This document shows, in pieces, positions 42,681-53,168 of a stretch of 53,168 nt of DNA. Source of the stretch: Branchiostoma floridae. Its lineage: Eukaryota > Chordata > Leptocardii > Amphioxiformes > Branchiostomatidae. The notes under the pieces were generated by a model. It was not told the origin of the DNA. It worked only from the letters and a program-made list of their open reading frames with translations, and ran no database searches. The stretch is from assembly GCF_000003815.2 (NCBI RefSeq), contig NC_049996.1, positions 15,458,197 to 15,511,364 on the forward strand. Reading direction: 5' to 3'. The number at the start of each line of letters is the position of its first letter. The first letter of the stretch is position 1. The translations under genes were made by a program, and so were the position numbers.

Positions 42681-43010
42681 TGTAGTTGTAGCATATAATA
42701 TCATACATTGTAATATCAGATATCTATATGCATACATATTTACATTATAAGTACAGTTGTATGAGCTTTTGAATGTGGTAACGCTAAAATAACATTCAGA
42801 AATGGGGTCAGCAGTGTACAAAACACTAGAAAAGGTGGTGATAACTTCATGTGCCATTTAAAACTTGAACACTACTTATTTAACATCTTGTAGCAACTTT
42901 TATATCTGAGTATCTAAACATCATCGACAGCAACATAACTCTTAAACGGATCACTTCGTAAACGCACTTCTTTGTGGAAAGTGCCTGATTCAAAGAAAAC
43001 AAAACATTAA

Positions 43011-44090
43011 CGGGAGGGGGCCATACTTCGACCGTCCCGTTCTAAGTGGATGCGTATTGCTTTTGTCAATGTACATTTTACAGTGAACTCATAAAAAACA
43101 AGTTAAGATCTTGTATGCATCCATATAACTGTTATTGAAGCTGTACAGATGTATATTTCATTTAACAGTAGCGATCCGCACTGTACTTTGACAGCGCACG
43201 AAACTTACAGCAGGTTTTAGGCTTGCGTCCTAGCAGAACGTTCCAACACAAAAAAGGGGTCCAAACTCCGACATAGTAACAACCAGACCATCGCCGTGCA
43301 TTTTTAAACAACTTATGCAAATAGAATAGCACTAAAAGTCTTCATTATATTTTTTGTACCAAATATGGGCCATATTTTGTATTACGCGACTTATTCAAAT
43401 ACGGTGTGTTAAAACGTTTACCTCTCACGGTGAGACCAACTTGCCGCAAAACGGCAACGCATTGTTACGTTGGACTGTGATGCCATTTTCGCTTTTCAGC
43501 TTCCTTGATTGCCTTTTCATCCTGTCTTTTGGCAGCAGCAATGGCTACAGGATTTTTTAGTCGGTAGGGATCGATTTTTCTTGAATGTTTGTCGCTCGAC
43601 GGACGGGTTGCCTGAGTTCAACGTGTTGAGCATCACTCGCCCGCCTTCGTGCGTGATAGTAAAATGGCGGGGCCCCGACTGCGTGAACATTGTGGCATCA
43701 TTTTAGCTCCATTTATCCAACCCAGTTAAAGGCAGAACAGAACACAGGTATTATTTTTCTGAAGGCTAATAAACATCATTTCTATGTGTGGTGGTATTTT
43801 TTCACATGTCATATTTTGCGAAGAATTATTCAAGAGTTCCCCGGGCCATGGTCTCGATACGTTCGCTCGTCAACTTGCACGGAAGGCGTCAAACTTGTGC
43901 AAGTTTTTCAATCGTTATCTGTGGGACTTGCTAACTTCGACACATACCCCGCCTTTGTAGTTATTTACAACAAGGTTTAGTCTACAGCTAGTTGTACTTC
44001 TCATGTGCAGGCATCTATGCATTTCTTCGCAACAATGATTTTTAAAACCTGTCGAAATTTGGACCCCTGTCGAAGTATGGCCCCCTCCCG
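43011..44090. mobile_element. TTAA-flanked DNA transposon, 1080 bp
   Basis: Perfect 22 bp inverted ends (CGGGAGGGGGCCATACTTCG and onward), each bordered by TTAA (43007-43010 and 44091-44094). The unoccupied site, aaaacattaactttac with one TTAA, is kept in the repeat copy at 29505-30325, so insertion is proven by comparison. TTAA duplication is typical of piggyBac and Kolobok. Subterminal inverted words (ggggtccaaactccgaca / complement) lie inside. Confidence 0.9.
43465..43617 (-). CDS. Short coding-like frame inside the TTAA element
   Basis: Fifty open codons ending at TAA (43465-43467). The readable part is HSRKIDPYRLKNPVAIAAAK then RQDEKAIKEAEKRKWHHSPT, a Lys/Ala/Glu-rich helix with protein-like bias. 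No ATG starts it, so it would be a C-terminal exon or a relic. No family recognised. Confidence 0.25.
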   Translation of the reverse strand, partial: TQATRPSSDKHSRKIDPYRLKNPVAIAAAKRQDEKAIKEAEKRKWHHSPT

Positions 44091-45115
44091 TTAACTTTAC
44101 AAGTACACAACGGAAAATACCCTTCAGTCTTTACAACTGGATAAAAGAAACCTTCTTCAGCGTCACTAGAGTGAACTGGCAGGACAATTCAAGTACATAT
44201 AACTAAAAACAATGGTTGAACATGTCAATCTCACCACTTGTTCATTCAAGGAACGTATGTAATTGTCACTCATATGTAAATCATGTTTGGATGGGTCTAA
44301 GCAAGGAAAAAGCTCCTTGGTCTAAGGGTAAGACAATATGCTAATACCCCCTTTCCACCAGGACGGCGCTCTCGCCGCGCTCTCTATGCAGCCTAAAATT
44401 AGACAGATCGCTCAACGAATTCTACAGAAAAGAAACGATTTTTTTCACCTTGTGTGTTTTGTTGTCTTCTCAGTCACACTTTTACGTTTTGTATGATATA
44501 CCCTATGTGAAGGTGAAGATTACACATATCCTGTATAGATCGCAGTGACATCGCAGCGCGATCGCCGTCTAGTGTCACTCGAAACGTCCTGAAGTAAATC
44601 TCCGTTTTTCATCCAGTTGTAGAGATTGAATTGTATTTGAATATTTGAAGTCTTCACTTCATAGACGTAACAGAAGATACCATTAATTCAGTCACTCACC
44701 GGTGTTGCACCTCCAAAGATGTGTTGAAGATGGGGCGTCAGATATCTCGTACTTAATTAGCTCTGGGTGGAAGTTCTTCGTGGCTTAAAATGACTTCAGG
44801 TCCAAGGTTGGAATGAATATACCAGAACAAATTGGCTCCTTATGTAAGACGCACACCCATGAAAACAGCGTCATGCTTTGTACAGGCGATGTCTGAAATA
44901 CAAAAGAACTGTTTGCTTGTTGTCCGCGTAGTTCAAAGGCGGTTCAATTAGTTCAGTTCAGTTAGGAAACCTTTTGTGTTAGGCCTGGCGTTCTGACGTG
45001 CGAAGGAGGTCTTATTACCCATAATCATTTAACACACTACGTTGGGGTGTCTCGTGTGTCATTCGTAAGCAAAAGTTAACATCTAGTTCAATCAATCCTT
45101 ACTGCTGGATATATC

Positions 45116-45304
45116 TGCCAGGGTACAGACTCCGATCTGGTAGAATCGGCAATTCTATCGGTAGAGATCGCGATTTCTGTCGGTAGAGACTCAGATCGGG
45201 ATCTCTGTCGGTACAGATCCCGATCGGAGTTTCTGTCGGCAGAAATCCCGGTTGCGATCTCTACCGGTACTGAATCGCCGATTCTACCAGATCTCTACCC
45301 TGAC
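45116..45304. mobile_element. Palindromic element built of subrepeats
   Basis: Ends tgccagggtacaga / tctctaccctgaca and next block ctggtagaatcggc / gccgattctaccag pair. The inside is a series of about 22 bp units on gatcgggatctctgtcggta in both orientations. 189 bp, no coding capacity. Confidence 0.8.
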
Positions 45305-45754
45305 ATATATATACAATGTATAAGATAGTTTTAATCTCAATCACATACCCCTAGTACGACAACGACATTCGCTTTAGTGTTTGTAACGTAGGCGCATAGG
45401 TACAGTTATCAAGGCGAGTACCAATTTCTCTGTAAACCAAACAACGTTAATGGTTCTCCTTATATAATTTAAAACTTTTAGACGACTCGTAAGAGAAAAG
45501 GTCGATATTTAGCAGCGAAAAAAAATCAATTTTTTTTCTTCAGTTAATCTAAAATAATCAATCTCAAGAAACAAAGTTAATATTTCTCTTAATCTTTTTT
45601 TGAAAATGCTTGTATCTTCAAGCAGTTCTTATGAAAAATTCAAGTTTGAAAATTGGAAACTCCCCGCCCCCTTTCATAACAATCTCGAGGTTTGTTGCAT
45701 TAAATTTGATGAATTTGAATGTGATAAAAATGTGATTTAACTTGAGCAAACTTG

Positions 45755-45934
45755 CATAAAAAACAGCCGGAGCGTAACCTCTTCCTGGGGTGTAGCGAGT
45801 AAATACACTTATGGCACGCCTTGTCCGTGAGGCGTGGCGAGCTATTTTGAAGATTCGAAGGTTAGGCGTCCAGGTAAAACATAATTACCTGACACAAAAG
45901 GTGTTCAACAAAGGCCACAACTAGCCTCCATAAA
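45755..45934 (+). mobile_element. Foldback-family element, left part, cut by insertion
   Basis: Shares aacagccggagc, ggcacgcctt.tccgtgaggcgt and caaaggccacaactagcctccata with 42200-42345. Its continuation (ctctctggggcc and onward) resumes at 48278, after the 2.3 kb insertion. Confidence 0.75.
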
Positions 45935-48277
45935 TACTGTAAGTTCATTTATGTTCGCGAGCACTTAATTTCGCGAGTTTGAGCAAATCGGGAGTTCGCG
46001 AGATCTTTGAGTTCGCGAGCGGGTGTTTCAATTATTTTTCAAAAGTTCCGATCCGGTACTGTGACGGTAGCGAGTGCCCCCCTCCCACTCACACCGCAAC
46101 ACCAGCCATGCCGTCAAAGGTGCCATTTACGCCTTAGAGTTCATAGTTACCCTTCAAAGAATGTCTAAAGTTGGTGTACTCAAATAAAAAATGTGTTTCT
46201 ACCAAGCCATTGTCTCATTGTTGGCTCATTTCGGCCTGTTTGGGCCGTGATTTGACGATAGCGCACGGAACGCAACAGGGCCAATGACCTCTGATATGTC
46301 GCAATCACATTTGCCGCATAGGCTGACGGGATACCCACGCCAAACACAAGCGACGCGGGCGCCATTTTGAAATATTTTCGGCGTGAAAGACGGCGCTAAG
46401 TTTTAAAATTTCAGCGTAATTTGTGGACACAAATTGTACACAAGAAGGTGAAGAGTTTATCCCTCCTATATTTACAGCAGTTCTAACTCAGAATTATGAA
46501 ACGAATGTCTTTTTTTCGACATGTAAGCGGAGTTTTGTTGCCACGTTTCTAGTCGTGAAAATTTCCCCGCTTTTTATTGTTGTAAATCTTAGTTGCTGTA
46601 ATTCCATAGCCATTACTTGTATTTGTAAAGACCAGTACTACTCGGTTTGTTTTTTGTTTTGTTTGTAACTAGTTAAACTAGGATAATGTACAAAGTAAAT
46701 TGTTATCACAGCCATGTCACGGCGTGTACGTACGTTTTGTTAGTAAATAAAGCCGACATGTTTCCTCCGGTCGCCAGTGGCACATTTCTAATACAATAAA
46801 TGACTCCATGTATCGTATATGGGTTAAATCAACTTTTATTTCGGTTTGAAAAGAATAAATATTCTGTTATCAATTGAGTCTTGTCATTGGTATAAGTTGC
46901 TATCATAACACGTAGTTTCAGAGACTGGATCTTTTGGACGGAGGGTGTGGGGAGGGGGCCTAGCTCTAAATGTTATTCAGTAGATTTCTAGCGAGGTCAA
47001 CGCCCATGAAGCCGGTTCTTTCAAATGCGGAGTAACCAATTAACACCAGACCGGTGGCACGCGGGGGTCAGGGAGGAGTGTTTCACACCTATTGTCCGTC
47101 GATTACGAGCTGTTAAATACCGTCAATACATTACAAAGGAAATCTTTCTAGGGATTTCTTTAGTTTGCAGCATGTATTTTTGTGAGCTGGTCCCTTTAAA
47201 TACTGGTAATATATAGAATAGAAGTACGGACTGAAGAATCAACTTACTACAGCCGTTGCACATGGGTCTTTAGAGACGTCTTTTTACCTTATTACAAGAT
47301 CCAAGTTCTGAGTTGTAGAACTACGTGCTGTTTTTACTATATATTTTACAGAAATAACAACAATGTAAAATGTGACACATGTTACATTAGCCCAAAACTT
47401 TACACATATCATTGCAAAATGCATGCATGATAGCATGCAATATTATGACCGTGTACTATTTAGTACATCTACTGGCTCAACATAGGTAAGTATACAACTT
47501 CTTAGGAAATATGGATACAGTACATTTGATTATAACAATACAAGTGCTAATACTAACTTATCGGTGACCTCTTTATAACGAGGCCTTACAGCCGGCTCAT
47601 CACAAAAGTACCTGTGACTTATGGCGGAAGAGAAGGGTCTACTGTACTTTTAATTCTACTAAATTCAATAATTCAATAAAATCACATTGATCATTTATCT
47701 GTGTCCATTCTTAGAGCTAACCCAAGTCACTTCCTCGTCACAATTTTTACACGTTGTGGAGGCTTCTGTAGCTTCTTGACACAAACATAGTTCGACGTTC
47801 CACAGTTGTCGCAACGGGCGCGTAGCGACCGCTCCATTAGCGCGAGCGCAGCACCATTGAAAGTGTAAAACTTCATCTCTACAGTCCCTCCGCTTTTTGA
47901 TCATCCAACTTTCAAAGTTAACTATATTCAAGCTGATCGATCTAGACGTACGGAAGAACTCAAAACAGCAACTCAAATGCGCTTGGGTTGAGTGTAGGAC
48001 ATTTACATGAAAGTAGATGGCTACAAGAGGTGCAATTAGCCCGTAACTAGGCTGCCATTGGCTAATTGTCGACGGCGGTCAGTGACCTGCTAGCAGTCAT
48101 CTGATTGGTCCTCGCTAGAAACCGTCGGAAATCTAGTGCATATCAAATAGTGTACACGGGGGAAGGGGGACGATATAATTGAACATGCATGTTCGCGAGT
48201 TGATGACTTCGCGAAGCAGAGGTCTCAGCGAAATACGCGAACTTAAAAATCTCGCGAACTTAAATGAACTTACAGTA
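45935..48277. mobile_element. 2.34 kb TIR element with TTCGCGAG subterminal repeats
   Basis: Perfect 17 bp ends (TACTGTAAGTTCATTTA) followed by near-matching gttcgcgag arms: several TTCGCGAG words lie within 80 bases of the left end and CGCGAACTTA words near the right end. It interrupts a foldback element. Two short frames may be remnants (46180-46365 and 47695-47976, both minus, the latter Cys-rich), but neither is recognised. Probably non-autonomous, superfamily unknown. Confidence 0.8.
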
Positions 48278-48480
48278 CTCTCTGGGGCCTTCTCCCCGTC
48301 TTTCTTTTCAGCTCATAAAACACTTTTGCTGGCAAATCTTTTTGTATTGGGTCTCTTAAACATTGGCTAATGATCAAGCGACCTAGTACAAAAAGAAATG
48401 ACCAGCAAAAGTGTACTATGAGCAAAAAAAAGCACCATAGAGCCTGCTATGGAGGATAGCAGTTTCCTGCATTTTGAGAG
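48278..48480. mobile_element. Foldback element, right part (copy 3)
   Basis: The ctctctggggcc...gctcataaaacacttttgctgg arm pairs with ccagcaaaagtgtactatgagc...gagcctgctatggagg (48410-48456). It continues the truncated copy at 45755-45934. Confidence 0.8.
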
Positions 48481-49900
48481 GCACAATTTATGAAAAAAAA
48501 AACAGAGGGAGCCCCAAACAGGCGAACTCTCACGTTTGAATTTCTCCATAACGCTTAACGATGAATTCAGGGAAACAAATAACCACTTGGAATTGATAAT
48601 GCGAGACGTTGACCAATGACGCTTCATGGGCGTTGACAACGGTGTATTACTTATTCTTGTTCGTTTATCCCAATACTGTCGTACACAAGTCAATGTCAAT
48701 AAAAGAATATGTACTGAATGCAGTGTCGTACTACAGTAGCGAAATCCGAGCACTATTTTTTTTGGGACCCATTCACGCCTCCACACCTTGATTCGGCCAT
48801 CCAACAGCCCAAAGGGCACATATACTCTACTCAAATGTATACGTAAAGATAAACTTGGATGTTCTGTATACCAAAGAGTTATGAGAAAAAAATGATTGAT
48901 TGAATCCATGACACCCCGCGCCCGTACCAGCAGGGTGATACAGTGTTGAACGAAAAAAGGGAACTTTGGGCACTTTTGGGGGGTACGTGACCCACTGACG
49001 TAAGCAGCCCTGGTGCTCGTTCCACTAATTCATAATCACATGGAGTTTGATACAATATGAAAGACAATCACACACGCTGTCTATTGATATACGATGAACT
49101 TGATGCAGAAACAACGGAAATATGATCTGCCAAAGTTAATATGGCAAACTTTTTGTGCCACGTTTAGTATAGACGTTTAAGCTCACCTTTAATACTTTTG
49201 TAGTGCACTGGAAGACATATGGCGTTAGGCAGCGCGGGCAAGCTTTCTTATGACCTACTAGTAAGTGCTTTTGAACTTAAAATGATCTTTCAACACCTGT
49301 TGTGTCGGGCAATGACGTTCTACCCCTTTACGGAAAAGGCGTGTCGTGTACTTTGTGAAAGAATTTCAAGTAGATCTACAATGGCATTGACAGATTTACA
49401 TTGGCATTGACAGATTTGACTGTGGACACACTCTCGTTCGACTGTGCATGGCGGGGGTTGTGTATGTGAGAGGTTCTTGACAGTTATTTTCGCCTCATTA
49501 TATTAATTAAGACAAAAATTACCTTTGCCAACATTTTTTCGAAAGCGTTATATCTAGAGTCGACGAGTTACTTTAAAATTACTTTACATTAGAAATACTG
49601 TACACAAGAATGGTTGTCAAGTGCACTTGTGTGGAACTTACATTCGGCAATCTTGCAGATTTAGTTGGTCATCATGTTAACCTTAATGATATGTCAGACA
49701 ATGCTAAATTACATTCTATTATCAGAGGTTCCATGTTGTTACCTTCTGTGTACAACTTCAAAACGATGCAACTCACTCAAACTTACATAGAAAATACCAA
49801 GCGTAGAGTCCCAACTCTACTTTTGTTAATTTTCTTTAAATGCAATGGTACTATTGTATGTCTTGTCTTGGTGAGACATTGGCGCACTGATATATTGATT
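48481..49900. other. Sequence without a recognised gene
   Basis: Two minus and several plus frames of 60-180 codons occur (for example 48367-48909), but they overlap the foldback element and lack family motifs, coding bias or splice-phased neighbours. Confidence 0.45.
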
Positions 49901-49904
49901 AAGT

Positions 49905-50945
49905 TCAGTAATTACCTCCATGAAATGTCATGGAGATTATATTTACCTCCATGAAATGTCATGGAAGTTATATTTTACCCTGCGTCTGTGTGTCTGTGTG
50001 TGTGTAAACAAGATAACTCAAGAACGGTTGGGTGGATTGGTTTCATACTTGGTGTGTTGGTAGGGTGTGTTGAAAGCTGAAAATGATTAGATTTTGGGCC
50101 TTCTAGCGGCTTCCCTTGGTACTGCAGCGCAACTTCCGGTTTTGCTATCTCGTGTTCTGAACACGCTATGGTCACGATTTTTGAGTGATAGATAGCTGCT
50201 GTGCTCAGAAATATGTGACATAAATTTGGGCCCCCTAGCGACTAGTTTGTGGACAGCAGGGGCATTTTTGTCAAAAACTTCTGAAGTCGATAACTCAAGA
50301 AGGGAACAACGGATTTTCATGATTTTTGGTATGTAGGTACCTTAGACAATGCTGTACAAAATGAATTACTAATTATGCAAAATAGGAACACATTAGCATA
50401 ATTAATGAGAATATTCTATAATAGCAGTTTTTTCTATGAAACTCTTGTCCTGGACGTGATATGGCCTTGACATTTTGGGTGGTAGATAGCTTACAGCGTC
50501 ATAACAAAGTGGGGCAAGTCTTAACTCCCTAACATTTAATTTTTGAACTGCAGTGGCGTTTTTGTCAACACATTCCAAAGAGGATAACTGCGGATTGACG
50601 GATTGGCATCATATTAGGCATGCGGGTACCTTAGGCAAAGATGTTCATAATGATATACATGTTATGCAAATGAGGACTTAAGTTGCCTAATTTATTGTAT
50701 AATTCCTTTGTTTTCAATAACTGGGCTTCAATAAATGTAACGCATGTTAATTATGATAGGAGAAATATAAGCAGATACGAAATATGGTAATGAGGAACTT
50801 ATTTACATGATTTATGCATGGTGTTGTTCATCATTTGTACGGCATTCAATGATGAACAACACCATGCATAAATTATGTTAATGTATTAGTTAATTGCATG
50901 ACATTTACAAAAGCTAAATATCTAATGGAGGTATGAGGTCGCCGA
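49905..50945. repeat. About 1 kb interspersed repeat, copy 1
   Basis: Starts with tacctccatgaaatgtcatg, then (GT)n, ataactcaagaacggttggg, tactgcagcgcaacttccgg and gggccccctagcgact, then blocks of ttatgcaaatgagg. It ends ggaggtatgaggtcgccgaa near 50945. A 70 bp hairpin (tttatgcatggtgttgttca / complement) lies at 50811-50877. Confidence 0.85.
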
Positions 50946-52615
50946 ACTCTAGTTTACCCTGCGTTTGTGTCTCTCTCTCTCTCTGTGTGTGTGTAAACAA
51001 AATAACTCAAGAGCGGTTGGGTGGATTGGTTTCATACTTGGTATGTTGGTAGTGTGTGATGAAAGCTGGAAATGAAAACATTTTGGGCCCCCTAGCGACT
51101 CCCCTTGGTACTGCAGCGCAACTTCCGGTTTTGCTATCTAGGTGTTCTGAACATACTATGGTCACAATATTTGACAGTTAGATAGCTCTTGTGCTCAGGA
51201 AGAAGCGACATAAGTTTGGGCCCCTAGCGGCTAGTTTTGGGATAGCAGGGGCATTTTTGTCAAAAACTTCTGAAGAGGATAACTGCTGAAAGGAACGGCG
51301 GATTGCCATCATTTTAGGTATCCTGGTAGCTTAGGCAAAGATGTTCATAATGACATACATTTTATGCAAATGAGGACTTAATTTGCATAATCAATGAGGA
51401 ATTTGTATAAATCAATTGTTATCCATAACTCGACTTCAATAAATGCAACACATGTAATTTATGTCTGTTGGAACATGGACACGGGAAAGATTTAGATCAC
51501 GACGTAGTTTGCATAATTAAGTGGGGCATGTTACATTACTTTTCTGAATTTTTTTCCAGCATGTGATGTGGCAAGAAATAATGAATCCAAATAAATAAGG
51601 GTCTTCTTTGCATATCATTCGCAATGTATGTGATGAGGCAAAATTACTTGACAAAGGTATGATCTCGAGGAAATAATGCGACATGAACAATCAGGAAAAT
51701 TCTTCTCCTCCAAAAATCTGGTGTACAGTCTATATGTAAGGAAGCACCATGGCATTCCAGAGGTCACTCGGCAAGCGCCTGCAGGTGGCATATCCCAACA
51801 GCAGGACATTAACTTCCGGTTCTAGTACAGGAGGTCACAGGAGGTCGTGTGGCATATGACGATGCAGTCTAGAGGTCACAGAGGTGACCTTTAGGCCAGA
51901 TAACATACACTGTTACAACTGTGCACTGCAGGAAAATTCTCTGGCTTTAAATACGATTTTGTTGCCTTTTCTTGTTGGTGTTTGTTGCTCTCTTTGAATG
52001 TCAAGGGTGGTCCTTTTTCCCGCAGGAGTTTATTTGAACTGAAGATAAGACCAACTGGTAAGTACAAAGTGTTTAAAACTATCTACCTGTCAACCCTTTA
52101 AGTCGAGTCTGAACTGTCACTCTGAATATATGAGTACTCTACTAGATACATATGAAGGTTTCTAAGTGACAAAGTTAGGTGATACTGCTGATAATATTGC
52201 ATAGATATTGCCCCGTGGATAAAGTTTTGATAGGTAGCTTGGGCAAAGATGTCCATAATGATATGCATGTTATGCAAATGAGGAATTAATTTGCATAATA
52301 AATGAGGAAATTGTATAATTCCATTGTTTGCAATATAACTGGACTTCAATAAATGTAACACTTGTTAATCATAATGGGTGGAATATAAGCAGAAACCAAA
52401 TGTGGTAATGAGGAACTTATTTGCATAATTTATGTACAAATTGCAAAACCTCTTATGATTAATGATGGGAATTTTATTATTGTGACATGTGTACATCAGT
52501 CAATGATGAACAACACCATGCATAAATTATTTTAATGTTAATTAATTTCATAAAATTTACAAAAGCTCTAAATTTTCATGGAGGTATGAGGTCGCCGAAC
52601 TCTAGTTTCATATAG
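50946..52615. repeat. About 1 kb interspersed repeat, copy 2, with inserted sequence and partial third copy
   Basis: Repeats copy 1 nearly base for base at 50950-51450. It then diverges, and the 3' part (gcttgggcaaagatgtccat to ggaggtatgaggtcgccgaa) returns at 52230-52605. The foreign stretch 51460-52220 holds the exon-like segment at 52026-52057. Confidence 0.82.
52026..52057 (+). CDS. Possible 32 bp microexon
   Basis: tttttcccgcag acceptor and ACTG|GTAAGT donor bracket 32 bases, reading SLFELKIRPT between a phase 2 acceptor and phase 1 donor. Both splice sites are strong. The protein piece is too short to name. It would belong to a plus-strand gene mostly outside the window. Confidence 0.25.
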
Positions 52616-53168
52616 ATTGTACATTTTGTAGGTTTTGACATGCTCTTATCAGTCATTATTATATTGACTGTGAGATATTCGGGCAATTTGATTCATCTAG
52701 TTTGGCCTTTTAATGATAAGGAAGCTTTCATGATCATATGATTTTCACAATATACAAATTATGATGACATTAAAACTACATCTTGACAAACAAATTTGTC
52801 AATGTGTGATAAAGCAAGATATAGCGTAATGTAAGCTTGGAGAAAAACACAGATATTAACTCTGTTAACTTTGCCAATACATTAAATATTGATAACATGG
52901 ATCCTGACTACATTATGTTTATTAAAGCATAATTCAATTTACATAAGATTCTGTTCATTATCACGTATATTGCTACCTCATCTCTGTACTTGACATTGTA
53001 TAAAGGCAGTGTAGTACTTAGGTGTTCAGTCATTAGATATTACATGATGGCTTTTTGGCGACGCCTACGTGGGCGAGCCAATGGTATATTATTTGAGAAT
53101 CAAGCTAGTTGTTTCATCTTGTCAAGCTTTCAAATCTTTAGGATGGCCTCACAATCTCATCATTTCAA
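52616..53168. other. AT-rich right edge, nothing recognised
   Basis: No open frame of note and no bounded repeat up to the end of the window. Confidence 0.5.

Larger units (their letters stand above)
42906..44990. repeat. Long interspersed repeat, copy 2, split by insertions
   Basis: Second copy of the 29505-30325 repeat. It is interrupted by the TTAA element 43011-44090 and by about 230 bp of extra sequence at about 44345-44568 with MITE-like content. Confidence 0.85.

Noticed and set aside
48367-48909. 180-codon minus-strand frame
   Set aside because: Overlaps a foldback element at its 3' side, has no recognisable motif, and shows no sign of coding bias or splicing.

Overview
This is a eukaryotic, intron-rich window. 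Its compact vertebrate-like genes, GT-AG introns and dense short repeats fit an invertebrate deuterostome, and the repeat vocabulary is most like amphioxus (Branchiostoma). The organism call is an inference. No operons, Shine-Dalgarno sites, CRISPR arrays or plasmid-like features were seen. One 100-N assembly gap lies at 27546-27645.

Layout. (1) 1-421, minus: 5' end of a leucine-rich-repeat protein that runs off the left edge. (2) 422-11575: intergenic sequence with MITEs, SINE-like repeats and a GC-rich island holding an RFX X-box-like site. (3) 11576-18943, minus: a complete seven-exon ST6GalNAc-type sialyltransferase, rebuilt exon by exon to 381 residues with matching splice phases and all four sialylmotifs. 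(4) 19681-20215: a broken LINE reverse-transcriptase tail between the two main genes. (5) 21290-26965 or beyond, plus: an eight-exon EF-hand protein (455 codons so far), with one GC-AG intron and one 5' splice site at the edge of a SINE-like repeat. Its 3' end is unresolved. A possible terminal exon lies at 41316-41434. (6) 27 kb to the right edge: mostly mobile and repetitive DNA. This includes a degraded DIRS-type tyrosine-recombinase retrotransposon (36073-41013), nested terminal-inverted-repeat elements, a TTAA-flanked 1.08 kb element with its pre-insertion site preserved in a second copy of the host repeat, foldback elements, and tandem arrays with 10, 20, 117 and 148 bp periods.

The two well-supported genes diverge from a shared spacer of about 2.3 kb (18944-21289). 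The sialyltransferase is expected to work in the Golgi on O-glycans. The EF-hand protein is probably an intracellular calcium-binding protein. Nothing in the sequence ties them into one pathway.

The most interesting unexplained signal is a hammerhead-ribozyme-like core (CTGANGA, stem, GAAAC). It occurs in two repeat families with intact cores and a third with decayed copies, each with a different but self-complementary stem II. Other signals worth checking are the GC-AG intron, the repeat-edge splice donor, a duplicated piece of sialyltransferase exon 4 that keeps its splice donor, and the palindromic module abutting the DIRS element.
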